A DNA stretch of 21,137 bases from a virus. Where the stretch lies: the IMG/VR virus record IMGVR_UViG_3300042484_000680, positions 1-21,137 of that record, one strand, 5' to 3'. Below, one piece after another: positions 12,681 through 18,468 of this stretch (the first letter of the stretch is position 1; each line of letters opens with the position of its first letter). Both the position numbers and the translations under genes were made by a program. Under the pieces are notes generated by a model. It had not been told where the DNA came from, did no database searches, and was given only the letters and a program-made list of their open reading frames with translations.

Positions 12681-13034
12681 TTAGAACGGAGCGTCTTCAT
12701 CCTCAGTAACTTTGGCACGAGCCTTAACTGGCGCCTTGGCAACTGTCTTCTTAGTTGCTGTGGGAGTTGACACTGGGTTAGTGCGGGGAGTGTTGCGCTC
12801 CACATACTCCACGATAGTAGCTTGTGCCACAACGTCCTGGAACTCGTCCAAGGCCTTAAGGGCAATAGCTGCCTCCATCTTGCTTACGGGCTCGTCCAGT
12901 TCTGCCAAACGGATGTCTGTGTGTCCACCCTTTGTAAGTACTTTGATACGCATGATATCATTTGCAAAGCGAACCTTGTACTCGCCGTCTTTCTTAGAAA
13001 TACCAACTACCTTGAAAAGTTTATCTGTAGCCAT
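12681..13034 (-). CDS. early protein with SSB-like acidic C-terminal tail
   Basis: 117 residues. The N-terminal domain (MATDKLFKVVGISKKDGEYK, then VRFANDIMRIKVLTKGGHTD) resembles a conserved uncharacterised family of T4-like marine phages. After residue about 85 comes a Pro/Ala/Lys/Thr-rich linker (TPTATKKTVAKAPVKARAK), then the last seven residues EDEDAPF. This closely resembles the bacterial SSB tip DDDIPF, the docking peptide for host repair and replication proteins. Domain plus flexible linker plus acidic PF tip is the SSB layout, but an OB fold cannot be asserted from sequence alone. Promoter P6 drives it. Confidence 0.75.
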   Translation of the reverse strand: MATDKLFKVVGISKKDGEYKVRFANDIMRIKVLTKGGHTDIRLAELDEPVSKMEAAIALKALDEFQDVVAQATIVEYVERNTPRTNPVSTPTATKKTVAKAPVKARAKVTEDEDAPF

Positions 13035-13093
13035 TGTGTGTGCCTCTTTCTGTGTTTAAAAATAACGTTAGGACCTTCCCAACGTATGCATTA

Positions 13094-13122
13094 ATTATAC
13101 TATCGTTTCGGTTTGATGTCAA
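13094..13122 (-). promoter_or_regulatory. early sigma-70 promoter P6
   Basis: TTGACA (13117-13122), 17-bp spacer, TATAAT (13094-13099): consensus at all twelve positions. The -35 and spacer are coding for gene 13100-13363, whose TAG stop abuts the -10. Confidence 0.85.
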
Positions 13123-13363
13123 CCGTTTTCCTACCTTTTTGAGCAACCTTTTTGGGACGCTCAAACTCACTTTGGACATAATGAGCGATCAAACATCGCT
13201 GGATCATTGTGACCAAATCGCCGTGATCTTCAGGGACCACAAACCTTACAGGGCAAGCACCCCATGAGCTTGTCTTAACGAATTGATAATACCAACGACG
13301 ATGATCCTTGTTAGCGGGATCAAAGATCGTATAGGGCCTGCCAAAAAGTTCTAAACGGCTCAT
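13100..13363 (-). CDS. conserved early phage protein (LFGRPYxIFDP type)
   Basis: 87 residues: MSRLELFGRPYTIFDPANKD, then HRRWYYQFVKTSSWGACPVRF and a basic C-terminus (ERPKKVAQKGRKTVDIKPKR). The pattern 'LFGRPxxIFDPxNxxHRRWY ... WGxCPVRF' is one I recall from uncharacterised proteins of marine and freshwater T4-like phages. The basic tail could contact nucleic acid. ATG overlaps the stop of the 43-residue gene upstream (AAATGA). The final codons double as promoter P6, whose -35 reads as Val-Asp. Confidence 0.8.
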   Translation of the reverse strand: MSRLELFGRPYTIFDPANKDHRRWYYQFVKTSSWGACPVRFVVPEDHGDLVTMIQRCLIAHYVQSEFERPKKVAQKGRKTVDIKPKR

Positions 13364-13491
13364 TTATTTCCAGTGATCCACTGCCGGATCACAGCCTCCA
13401 GAGGTTGCCAATTGTAAGTAGGGCCTTTTGGCCGCACCCGCACCTTCTGCTTGGCATCAAACTCTTGATTCTTTTCTTTATTTGTTTTCAT
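13360..13491 (-). CDS. very small basic protein (43 aa)
   Basis: Frame MKTNKEKNQEFDAKQKVRVR followed by PKGPTYNWQPLEAVIRQW and ITGNK. It starts inside the end of the Api92-like gene (14-base overlap) and ends by an ATGA-type overlap with gene 13100-13363. AGAAGAAGAAG lies upstream of the ATG. The junctions on both sides and a coding-like composition support it. Function unknown. Confidence 0.6.
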   Translation of the reverse strand: MKTNKEKNQEFDAKQKVRVRPKGPTYNWQPLEAVIRQWITGNK

Positions 13492-14065
13492 CTTCTTCTT
13501 CTGCCTCCTCGGCTTCGTATTCGGCTATCGTTTCCGATATCCCAAACATCTCATCGAGCTCAGAAGGAATTTCTTCTGCTACTTGATCAGACGTCATACT
13601 ACCCAAGTCGTGATAGTCATCATGACCATCTTCATATATGCCAGCAAAGGCCATACCCGGTTCGTAGTAATAAAGGCGCACTGAGAATCCCAATGCTTCA
13701 AACTTGTCCATGGCCGTAGTAGGAGGAGCCCACGCACTGTCAAAACTCATTGTGATCTTGTTAGGCGTTTCTTGAATGGGTTCGTTGTAGTCATTGCCAC
13801 CAACATCCCATTTGGTTCCCCACTCGTTCACACAATAGTCATACCAGTTGCCATACCCGTGGACAGCAAGGTTACGGGCAGTGTCCTCTTCCAACTTCTT
13901 CTGCTCGTCACCGTCACCAACCCTGCCTGCTACAATATGCAGGCTCTCTGGCACTGGACAGAACTCGTCCAACAGTCTACCATCTGCAAAGGCTTTCTTA
14001 GCCCGCTCAATCATTGCTGGGTCTTCGTGGGCCAGTTCCAATGTGTTGTTGCACCAATTAGGCAT
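13478..14065 (-). CDS. Api92/DUF1281-like phage protein
   Basis: 195 residues. The N-terminus MPNWCNNTLEL is the signature of the Api92-like/DUF1281 family found in many phages and plasmids; WAPP and the aromatic 'F ... LYYYEPGMAFAGIYEDG' (about residues 115-146) are further family-like features. The family has a ferredoxin-like C-terminal domain and no established function. The last 35 residues are extremely acidic (EAEEAEEEDENK). AAGGAGCCCTT precedes ATG. It is second in the operon from promoter P7 and is followed with overlap by the 43-residue gene. Confidence 0.85.
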   Translation of the reverse strand: MPNWCNNTLELAHEDPAMIERAKKAFADGRLLDEFCPVPESLHIVAGRVGDGDEQKKLEEDTARNLAVHGYGNWYDYCVNEWGTKWDVGGNDYNEPIQETPNKITMSFDSAWAPPTTAMDKFEALGFSVRLYYYEPGMAFAGIYEDGHDDYHDLGSMTSDQVAEEIPSELDEMFGISETIAEYEAEEAEEEDENK

Positions 14066-14074
14066 AAGGGCTCC

Positions 14075-14338
14075 TTAGTTGAATTCGTAAAAGGTTACTG
14101 AAGAATCAATGCTCTGCAACTCCTGTGCCGCACGGGTCAGCATCTTGTAGCGAGCTTGAACTTGACTGCGTGGCAGCTCACCATCGCATGTGAGGTTCTC
14201 TGGGCTAAGGTCACTGTCAATGCTGTCCGCAATCTTTTGACGATCCGTTGCACTCAACAGGCTCAGTGGCTTATTCCCAAACAGTTTGCCCCAACTGTTC
14301 TTTTTTTCTACATACTGCTCTAGTGTGCTAATGTTCAT
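14075..14338 (-). CDS. early hypothetical protein
   Basis: 87 residues, mainly helical (MNISTLEQYVEKKNSWGKLF, then LLSATDRQKIADSIDSDL, and YKMLTRAAQELQSIDSS). No motif or membrane segment is visible. It is first after promoter P7, with the shared leader variant ending AAAAGGAGCAG. The downstream Api92-like gene starts 9 bases after its stop. Confidence 0.75.
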   Translation of the reverse strand: MNISTLEQYVEKKNSWGKLFGNKPLSLLSATDRQKIADSIDSDLSPENLTCDGELPRSQVQARYKMLTRAAQELQSIDSSVTFYEFN

Positions 14339-14367
14339 CTCTGCTCCTTTTATTTAACTTAACCTAT

Positions 14368-14396
14368 AGTATAGCGTCACTCAACCAAAATGTCAA
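14368..14396 (-). promoter_or_regulatory. early sigma-70 promoter P7
   Basis: TTGACA (14391-14396), 17-bp spacer, TATACT (14368-14373), shared leader variant. The TAA stop of gene 14400-14624 lies 3 bases upstream. Confidence 0.85.
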
Positions 14397-14399
14397 CCG

Positions 14400-14624
14400 T
14401 TATGCGTAGAAACTTGTTGTAAATCCACAACGGCTATAGATCATTTCACGCACTGCGGTGTCGTTGATTTCACCGTACTGATCTCGCTTTTGGTCACCAA
14501 TGAACCGCATAATGCTCATTGTCTGCTTCCAGTCAAGTCCGGCAGCTTGGGCCAGCTCCACTACCTTCTGTGCTACCACTTCACCTTGATCGGTGAACAT
14601 GGCAAAGTCGTTTACATCATTCAT
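14400..14624 (-). CDS. early hypothetical protein
   Basis: 74 residues: MNDVNDFAMFTDQGEVVAQK, then VVELAQAAGLDWKQTMSIMRF and a C-terminal part with one Cys (YSRCGFTTSFYA). Helical, no recognised motif. AAGGAGCAAGC precedes ATG, and the ATG overlaps the stop of the Cys-rich gene upstream (ATGC/ATGA region at 14621-14624), so the two are coupled. Confidence 0.75.
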   Translation of the reverse strand: MNDVNDFAMFTDQGEVVAQKVVELAQAAGLDWKQTMSIMRFIGDQKRDQYGEINDTAVREMIYSRCGFTTSFYA

Positions 14625-14890
14625 GCTTGCTCCTTAAAAACTACCATTTGCATTTTGTTACGGGCGCGGTCTTCTACGAAGGCATAGTTACTTTCAAACT
14701 CTACATTGGGATTGGACAAGATCTTCTTAGCAATGATCCTAACACTGCGTTCGTTGACGCTATCCGTTACATCGTAGCCTGGGCCGTGATTCTTGGCACC
14801 GTCGGCTGTATATGAATACTTGCCGTTGCATCCGCACATACAACCGCAACGGCCGTTGTATACCTTTACAATCCGATCCACATTCAACAT
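14621..14890 (-). CDS. conserved early protein with CGCMCGCNGKY motif
   Basis: 89 residues. A cysteine cluster near the N-terminus (C15, C17, C19, C21 in GRCGCMCGCNGKYSY) could bind a metal such as zinc or iron. The later KILSNPNVEFESNYAFVE and the C-terminal MQMVVF segment look like an alpha/beta domain. Related 'GC.CGC.GKY' proteins are common in T4-like marine phages without known function. First gene behind promoter P8 with the standard leader. Confidence 0.8.
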   Translation of the reverse strand: MLNVDRIVKVYNGRCGCMCGCNGKYSYTADGAKNHGPGYDVTDSVNERSVRIIAKKILSNPNVEFESNYAFVEDRARNKMQMVVFKEQA

Positions 14891-14919
14891 ACTCGCTCCT
14901 TTTGTTTAACTTAGCCTAT

Positions 14920-14948
14920 AGTATAGCACCAATCCGAACCTTTGTCAA
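14920..14948 (-). promoter_or_regulatory. early sigma-70 promoter P8
   Basis: TTGACA (14943-14948), 17-bp spacer, TATACT (14920-14925), shared leader. The -35 contains the TGA stop of gene 14945-15151. Confidence 0.85.
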
Positions 14949-15151
14949 TCGATCCAGCAATCCCTGGCCAACTGTGTGGTTATTGTATCTCCACCAATGT
15001 AGTCGCCTGAGAACCCGCTCAAGTTCTCCAAGATCAGGGACACACCCATATAGCTAGACTTGATGTCTACAATCTTACCCGACTGCTCTATGTCTGACTT
15101 GAAGCCTACCCAGTCACCAATGTTAACTGTCTGTCCTTCTACTGTGGCCAT
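14945..15151 (-). CDS. early hypothetical protein, small beta-barrel
   Basis: 68 residues: MATVEGQTVNIGDWVGFKSD, then IEQSGKIVDIKSSYMGVSLIL. 'GDWVGFK ... GKIVDI' is typical of small SH3-like or KOW-like barrels. A single gene between promoters P9 and P8. Ribosome-binding site AAAAGGAGCGCGATATG. Its stop lies within the -35 of P8. Confidence 0.75.
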   Translation of the reverse strand: MATVEGQTVNIGDWVGFKSDIEQSGKIVDIKSSYMGVSLILENLSGFSGDYIGGDTITTQLARDCWID

Positions 15152-15181
15152 ATCGCGCTCCTTTTGTTTAACTTAGCCTAT

Positions 15182-15210
15182 AGTATAGCACCACTCAACC
15201 AATTTGTCAA
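15182..15210 (-). promoter_or_regulatory. early sigma-70 promoter P9
   Basis: TTGACA (15205-15210), 17-bp spacer, TATACT (15182-15187), shared leader; drives gene 14945-15151. Confidence 0.85.
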
Positions 15211-15226
15211 GTGTGCTATAATAACC

Positions 15227-15439
15227 CTACTCCGTGTAAGTGTATCCTGCTTCGCCTGCAAGCGCACAATCCCGCCATTCGTCAAAGCAATCTTCTGCGT
15301 ACTCAGGTTCCCAAATAAGTATCTCGTCACAGCTCGCAATCGCTTTGCCTCTCTGTAGTGTAACCTTTACAGTGCTTCCGCTAGCGTGTTCGCTAGTGTA
15401 ATACCCTGCCGCTTCTATGTTTACTACTTTTACCTTCAT
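15227..15439 (-). CDS. early hypothetical protein
   Basis: 70 residues from ATG 15439 (an in-frame GTG two codons earlier lies in the ribosome-binding site AAGGAGTGCAT, so ATG is the better start). MKVKVVNIEAAGYYTSEHAS opens a beta-rich part, then LQRGKAIASCDEILIWEPEY and an acidic C-terminus. No family recognised. Promoter P10 has a non-standard leader. The start context AGGAGTGCATATG is identical to that of gene 19780-20010. Confidence 0.75.
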   Translation of the reverse strand: MKVKVVNIEAAGYYTSEHASGSTVKVTLQRGKAIASCDEILIWEPEYAEDCFDEWRDCALAGEAGYTYTE

Positions 15440-15465
15440 ATGCACTCCTTATTGTCTATACTGTA

Positions 15466-15494
15466 AGTATAACACAGGTTCACCAAAATGTCAA
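15466..15494 (-). promoter_or_regulatory. early sigma-70 promoter P10
   Basis: TTGACA (15489-15494), 17-bp spacer, TATACT (15466-15471). A strong terminator ends immediately upstream. Leader is not the shared one. Confidence 0.85.
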
Positions 15495-15525
15495 CCAAAA
15501 AAAAGCCCGGGGAGCGAATCCGGGC
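15495..15525 (-). terminator. strong terminator of the AAA+ ATPase gene
   Basis: On the minus strand GCCCGG (15520-15525) pairs with CCGGGC (15505-15510) around a 9-base loop, followed by eight T residues (15497-15504). The best intrinsic terminator in the window. Confidence 0.85.
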
Positions 15526-15526
15526 C

Positions 15527-15552
15527 CTAAAAACCCTACATCGGGTTTTTAG
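15527..15552. terminator. second hairpin of a tandem terminator
   Basis: Perfect 10-bp inverted repeat CTAAAAACCC (15527-15536) and GGGTTTTTAG (15543-15552) with a 6-base loop, one base from the strong terminator. Because its arms contain A5/T5 it can end in a U-run on either strand. Confidence 0.6.
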
Positions 15553-15584
15553 ACTTGTGGCTTAGCCTTCTGGGAGCGAATCAG

Positions 15585-16475
15585 TTAACCTCGGCGCATA
15601 CAAGTCATCTCTGCAATGCCAGTCCAGCGGTCAGGGAACCCTGCTTTGAGATCCGCCAGCTTGAGCACCATACGTAGGCTGAGTTCTCTCAGCTTCTTCT
15701 TGTTTTGATCAATAAAGTCCAGGAGCTCTTCTTTTGCACCCGGCTCAAACTCATACTTGTCCAGCATGCCGTCTTCAACGATCTGCTTAATGCGCAAAAC
15801 CTTCTCACGCTCTGTGTCAATGGTAAGGTCAAGGTAGTGACAGCGTGACTCCAATGCCTCAAGGTGATCACGGAGCTTCTTGCTCTTAACGTTTTCGAAT
15901 TTGATGTTGGTGATAAAGATAGCACCGCCTTTGAACTCAAAGCTGTCAGGCACACCTTCACGACGCAACATGTGCGAGTCTGTGTTCCAGTGGATCATAC
16001 GCTTTGATCCACTGTCCAATGCTGCCTTGAGAATGTTAAGGGAGAGGTCGTCCAACAGCACGGAGTCACAGTCATCAAACACAAGGATGTTCTTGGCATC
16101 GCTGTACTGATAGAGCTTGCTGTACAGTCCCAGCGCACTCATAGCACCCTTGACCACTTCGTACTTCTTCAGCTTCTCATTGCCAGCAATATTAGCCATC
16201 ATGTCATGCTTGCCCAGTACAGCTTCTACACCGTGGCTCTTGCCTACGCCTGGAGGTCCGGATACGATCATGGCACGTACAGCACCCTTCTTCACAGCAC
16301 GGGTCATGTCGTCTAGGATGTTGAAACGCTCACGCAAGCGGCCCATAATCTGTTCGTCGCTCTCGTTGAGAATCTTCTCAACCTTGTCCATCTCTAGACT
16401 TTTGACTTCGCCCTTAGAGGCCTTCTTCGCTGTAGTCATCTCCGCCATCATCTCCATAGTTACAACTCTCGCCAT
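15585..16475 (-). CDS. AAA+ ATPase (CobS/MoxR-like)
   Basis: 296 residues, one AAA+ module. Walker A GPPGVGKS at 73-80, Walker B ILVFDDCD at 130-137, a sensor-1 Asn in FITN at 187-190, and after it LRDHLEALESRCHYLDL with an arginine that could be the finger (R211). The C-terminal part is a helical lid. The N-terminal 60 residues are a helical extension. T4-like marine phages often carry such a gene, commonly annotated CobS-like because of similarity to the cobaltochelatase ATPase subunit; its true partner is unknown. It is alone behind promoter P11 and closed by a tandem terminator, so it is expressed as a single-gene transcript, the most insulated gene of the early block. Confidence 0.85.
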   Translation of the reverse strand: MARVVTMEMMAEMTTAKKASKGEVKSLEMDKVEKILNESDEQIMGRLRERFNILDDMTRAVKKGAVRAMIVSGPPGVGKSHGVEAVLGKHDMMANIAGNEKLKKYEVVKGAMSALGLYSKLYQYSDAKNILVFDDCDSVLLDDLSLNILKAALDSGSKRMIHWNTDSHMLRREGVPDSFEFKGGAIFITNIKFENVKSKKLRDHLEALESRCHYLDLTIDTEREKVLRIKQIVEDGMLDKYEFEPGAKEELLDFIDQNKKKLRELSLRMVLKLADLKAGFPDRWTGIAEMTCMRRG

Positions 16476-16503
16476 TTGTCGCTCCTAACTTGTTTAAAAA
16501 TTA

Positions 16504-16532
16504 ATTATACAGCCTTTTCGCTGTTTTGTCAA
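16504..16532 (-). promoter_or_regulatory. early sigma-70 promoter P11
   Basis: TTGACA (16527-16532), 17-bp spacer, TATAAT (16504-16509): full consensus. The -35 contains the TGA stop of gene 16529-16672. Own leader, AGGAGC before ATG. Confidence 0.85.
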
Positions 16533-16672
16533 TAGTTTTCCATCAAGCTTCGAATGTTTTCTTTACCATATTGAGCGGCCACTTGGCACTCGGCAAAGTA
16601 CTTATTCTCAGCCTGAACAGTTACGCTCAGTAGAGTGCCATTGACTTCAACGACTGCTCTCCATGTTTGCAT
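16529..16672 (-). CDS. very small early protein (47 aa)
   Basis: Frame MQTWRAVVEVNGTLLSVTVQ followed by AENKYFAECQVAAQYGKE and NIRSLMENY. It starts by TAATG overlap with the previous gene and ends with TGA inside the -35 box of P11. The beta-beta-helix order 'WRAVVEV.G.L..VTVQA.N.Y.A...' resembles conserved tiny proteins of marine phages. Both junctions support it. Function unknown. Confidence 0.7.
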   Translation of the reverse strand: MQTWRAVVEVNGTLLSVTVQAENKYFAECQVAAQYGKENIRSLMENY

Positions 16673-17148
16673 TATGCTTCTTCCTTAACTGTAGCAAGGG
16701 CTTCTGTCAATGGCACAAGCTTCTTGTAGAAACGCTCGTCCTTCTCATAGATATTGCCCACATACCAAACACCATCACGCATGATGTAGTACCACTCGCA
16801 CCACGAGCCTTCAACCTCTGCAAAGAAGTCTACGAAGTTGGTATGGGTCTTCCACTCTGCACCCGTCTCGCCACGGTCACGTCCGTAGAAGGTGCACATG
16901 CCACCATACTGCTTTTCAAATTCTTCTGAGGTAAGTTCGTCACAATCAAATGGACTGAACTTGTGCTTCTCACCAATGTTGGGGCGCAGGCTGCTCAAGT
17001 CACCCAGTGCCACCAGTTGATTAGCCTTCACGCTGTCATAGTGCTCTTGGAGGATAGCTCCATTGTGCTCTAGATAGCCATCCCAGTGACAATATACGCT
17101 CTTGACATTGTCTCCGTGCATTACGCCAATTCTGCTTCGTGTTCCCAT
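16672..17148 (-). CDS. conserved phage protein (MGTRSRIGV type)
   Basis: 158 residues. It opens MGTRSRIGVMHGDNVKSVYC and continues HWDGYLEHNGAILQEHYDS, a pattern found in a widespread uncharacterised family of phage and bacterial proteins ('RSxIG ... VYCHWDGYPEHNG ... L ... Y'). Later parts are rich in aromatic residues (WCEWYYIMRDGVWYVGN). No catalytic motif is known. First after promoter P12 with the shared leader and AAAAGGAGCGCGAT before ATG; followed with one-base overlap by the 47-residue gene. Immediately upstream lies the structured RNA candidate. Confidence 0.85.
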   Translation of the reverse strand: MGTRSRIGVMHGDNVKSVYCHWDGYLEHNGAILQEHYDSVKANQLVALGDLSSLRPNIGEKHKFSPFDCDELTSEEFEKQYGGMCTFYGRDRGETGAEWKTHTNFVDFFAEVEGSWCEWYYIMRDGVWYVGNIYEKDERFYKKLVPLTEALATVKEEA

Positions 17149-17178
17149 ATCGCGCTCCTTTTGTTTAACTTAGCCTAT

Positions 17179-17207
17179 AGTATAGCACCACTCAACCAAT
17201 TTGTCAA
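17179..17207 (-). promoter_or_regulatory. early sigma-70 promoter P12
   Basis: TTGACA (17202-17207), 17-bp spacer, TATACT (17179-17184), shared leader. The -35 lies 4 bases after the end of the long RNA helix. Confidence 0.85.
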
Positions 17208-17209
17208 CC

Positions 17210-17519
17210 TAGTTAGGAAAGAACTAGAGGAACATGTAGTCTGCCCAAGGGACCGTCTCCGTCAAGGGCTTGTACCGTCATTACTTCCTACATTGTCCGC
17301 CGCTTCTCCAGAGCTCGCGCTCCTATTTCATGACCTGGACTAGACCAACATCCGTCGACATTGTCGTCTTCCCAGAGCCCTAGCGGTGTAGGTAACCTCT
17401 AACTCTTTCCTAACAAGATTAGGCCGAGTCTCCAAACTCGCTTCGTATCCCTTGGTTACAACCCTTTTTGCATTACTGCTGGGTTCTTACATTTGAGGAT
17501 CGCCTTTATCTTCTAACTT
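17210..17519 (-). ncRNA. candidate structured RNA (about 310 nt)
   Basis: A gene-free stretch with its own consensus promoter (P13). No plausible frame exists in the transcribed direction; the first ATG is followed directly by TAA. A 19-bp helix pairs 17396-17414 with 17212-17230; its two DNA mismatches become G-U and U-G in the minus-strand RNA, but A-C in the plus strand. Nested inside, 17383-17392 pairs with 17287-17292 and 17297-17300 (10 bp with a 4-base bulge). Smaller hairpins are at 17243-17269, at 17311-17322 (GAGC-GCGA-GCTC, a GNRA tetraloop), at 17425-17440 (5 bp) and at 17460-17485 (5 bp with an inner 3-bp stem). No intrinsic terminator is seen, so the RNA may be processed. Boundaries are approximate; no known RNA class is recognised. 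Confidence 0.7.
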
Positions 17520-17525
17520 AAATCA

Positions 17526-17554
17526 ATTATAACGCCACTTCGTTACTTTGTCAA
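17526..17554 (-). promoter_or_regulatory. early sigma-70 promoter P13 (for the structured RNA)
   Basis: TTGACA (17549-17554), 17-bp spacer, TATAAT (17526-17531): full consensus. The -35 is read in frame as Leu-Thr in the last codons of gene 17543-17773. No gene with a ribosome-binding site follows. Confidence 0.85.
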
Positions 17555-17773
17555 CTTGAACCTATCAATAACCATGTTAGCTTCAGGGTATTTGTTTTGC
17601 TCCAACAGCTCTTCAAATGTCTCCAAAACCACTAGACGCTGTAGGCTCTCTGCTTCAAACCTATCTGCTTTGGACAGCGTGTCCATCCATTGTTCCAACT
17701 CTGTGAACTCTTCGATGGCCCACATGGTGTCCAGGAGCTCTACCTGGTGCTCTGTCAGTCCTTCTAGTTTCAT
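17543..17773 (-). CDS. conserved early phage protein (LTEHQxELLDxMW type)
   Basis: 76 residues: MKLEGLTEHQVELLDTMWAI, then EEFTELEQWMDTLSKADRFE, ending EANMVIDRFKLTK. All-helical and acidic. The pattern 'LTEHQ..LLD.MW ... EFEEW...L...D ... L.ELI..E......EA..VL..F.L' is a well-conserved but uncharacterised family in T4-like cyanophages and other marine myoviruses. GGAGCAGAGCT precedes ATG. Second gene of the unit from promoter P14. Its last four codons overlap promoter P13. Confidence 0.82.
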   Translation of the reverse strand: MKLEGLTEHQVELLDTMWAIEEFTELEQWMDTLSKADRFEAESLQRLVVLETFEELLEQNKYPEANMVIDRFKLTK

Positions 17774-17784
17774 AGCTCTGCTCC

Positions 17785-17982
17785 TTAACTTGCGAATACG
17801 TCTTTGCTCAGGATCTCGTCTTCAACCACCTGGTTACAGGCATTGAGCGTGAGCATGACAAAGTGGGTTGCCAGTGCTCGCTCTGCACCCGACAGCTTCT
17901 GTAGACTGGCCTGCAGGTCTTCTAGACTGTAGGTTGCCCACATACCGCTACGGGGGATTGGGTTTTGAACTATATCATACAT
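17785..17982 (-). CDS. early hypothetical protein
   Basis: 65 residues: MYDIVQNPIPRSGMWATYSL, then EDLQASLQKLSGAERALATH, ending SKDVFAS. The C-terminal two thirds are helical. First gene behind promoter P14, with AAAAGGAGC 8 bases before ATG. No motif recognised. The following gene starts 11 bases past its stop. Confidence 0.75.
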   Translation of the reverse strand: MYDIVQNPIPRSGMWATYSLEDLQASLQKLSGAERALATHFVMLTLNACNQVVEDEILSKDVFAS

Positions 17983-18014
17983 AAGTGTCGCTCCTTTTGT
18001 TTAACTTAACCTAT

Positions 18015-18043
18015 AGTATAACGTCACTCAACCAAAATGTCAA
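18015..18043 (-). promoter_or_regulatory. early sigma-70 promoter P14
   Basis: TTGACA (18038-18043), 17-bp spacer, TATACT (read here as TATACT at 18015-18020), shared leader variant. The -35 contains the TGA stop of gene 18040-18207. Confidence 0.85.
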
Positions 18044-18207
18044 GCCCCATTGTAGGGGCTGAACTCTTCCTGTTGCGTTTCTGCAACACCCTGTTCGGTC
18101 AGCCAATCATAGACGAACGACACTGGGCACTCCAGTTGGGTTGCAATCTCCCGGGGGCTCAACCCGTCAATGTAGAGCTGTTCAATATCATATGCTAGTT
18201 CACTCAT
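18040..18207 (-). CDS. small helix-turn-helix protein (55 aa)
   Basis: MSELAYDIEQLYIDGLSPRE then IATQLECPVSFVYDWLTEQG and an acidic tail ending FSPYNGA. Residues about 6-40 read as a helix-turn-helix: 'I..LY..G.S..EIA..L......V..WL', the layout of transposase/sigma-like or resolvase-like HTH domains. Similar tiny proteins are widespread in T4-like marine phages. The start overlaps the previous gene by 8 bases (ATGAGTGA), and its TGA stop is inside the -35 of P14. A role as a small DNA-binding regulator is plausible but unproven. Confidence 0.8.
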   Translation of the reverse strand: MSELAYDIEQLYIDGLSPREIATQLECPVSFVYDWLTEQGVAETQQEEFSPYNGA

Positions 18208-18415
18208 CAAAGGCCTCCTCGCCCATTTCAGTTACAGTTTCAGTTACCACGCCCAAGTCAACGATGCGGGCTGTTTGATCTTCGTTGCTTACACCTTGGA
18301 AGGCTGTACGGAACGATTGGTTCTCTGCTAGGAAGTCAAACACATCAAAGCGATCCCACGACTCAGGCACTTCAAGCTCTTGTGTCAATACAGTTTCAAC
18401 GATGACCTTCTTCAT
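18200..18415 (-). CDS. early hypothetical acidic protein
   Basis: 71 residues from ATG 18415: MKKVIVETVLTQELEVPESW, then DRFDVFDFLAENQSFRTAF, ending EMGEEAFDE. I chose this start because AAAGGAGC, the standard early ribosome-binding site, lies just upstream. A longer frame from ATG 18472 is also open, forms an ATGA overlap with the GP88-like gene and has GGAGG before it, so a 90-residue form is possible. One beta strand followed by an acidic helical region; function unknown. Confidence 0.7.
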   Translation of the reverse strand: MKKVIVETVLTQELEVPESWDRFDVFDFLAENQSFRTAFQGVSNEDQTARIVDLGVVTETVTEMGEEAFDE

Positions 18416-18468
18416 ACCCTGCTCCTTTAGTTTATCCGCCGCACTCATTTTCTTACTACGAAAGCCTG

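Noticed and set aside
12638-12865. 75-codon minus-strand frame overlapping the SSB-tail protein
   Set aside because: It lies in another frame of a well-supported gene, runs through the hairpin at 12641-12664 and has no ribosome-binding site.
17210-17519. Group I intron, tmRNA or RNase P RNA identity for the structured stretch
   Set aside because: I found no conserved core sequences of those classes, and it is not inserted in a gene. Left as unclassified.
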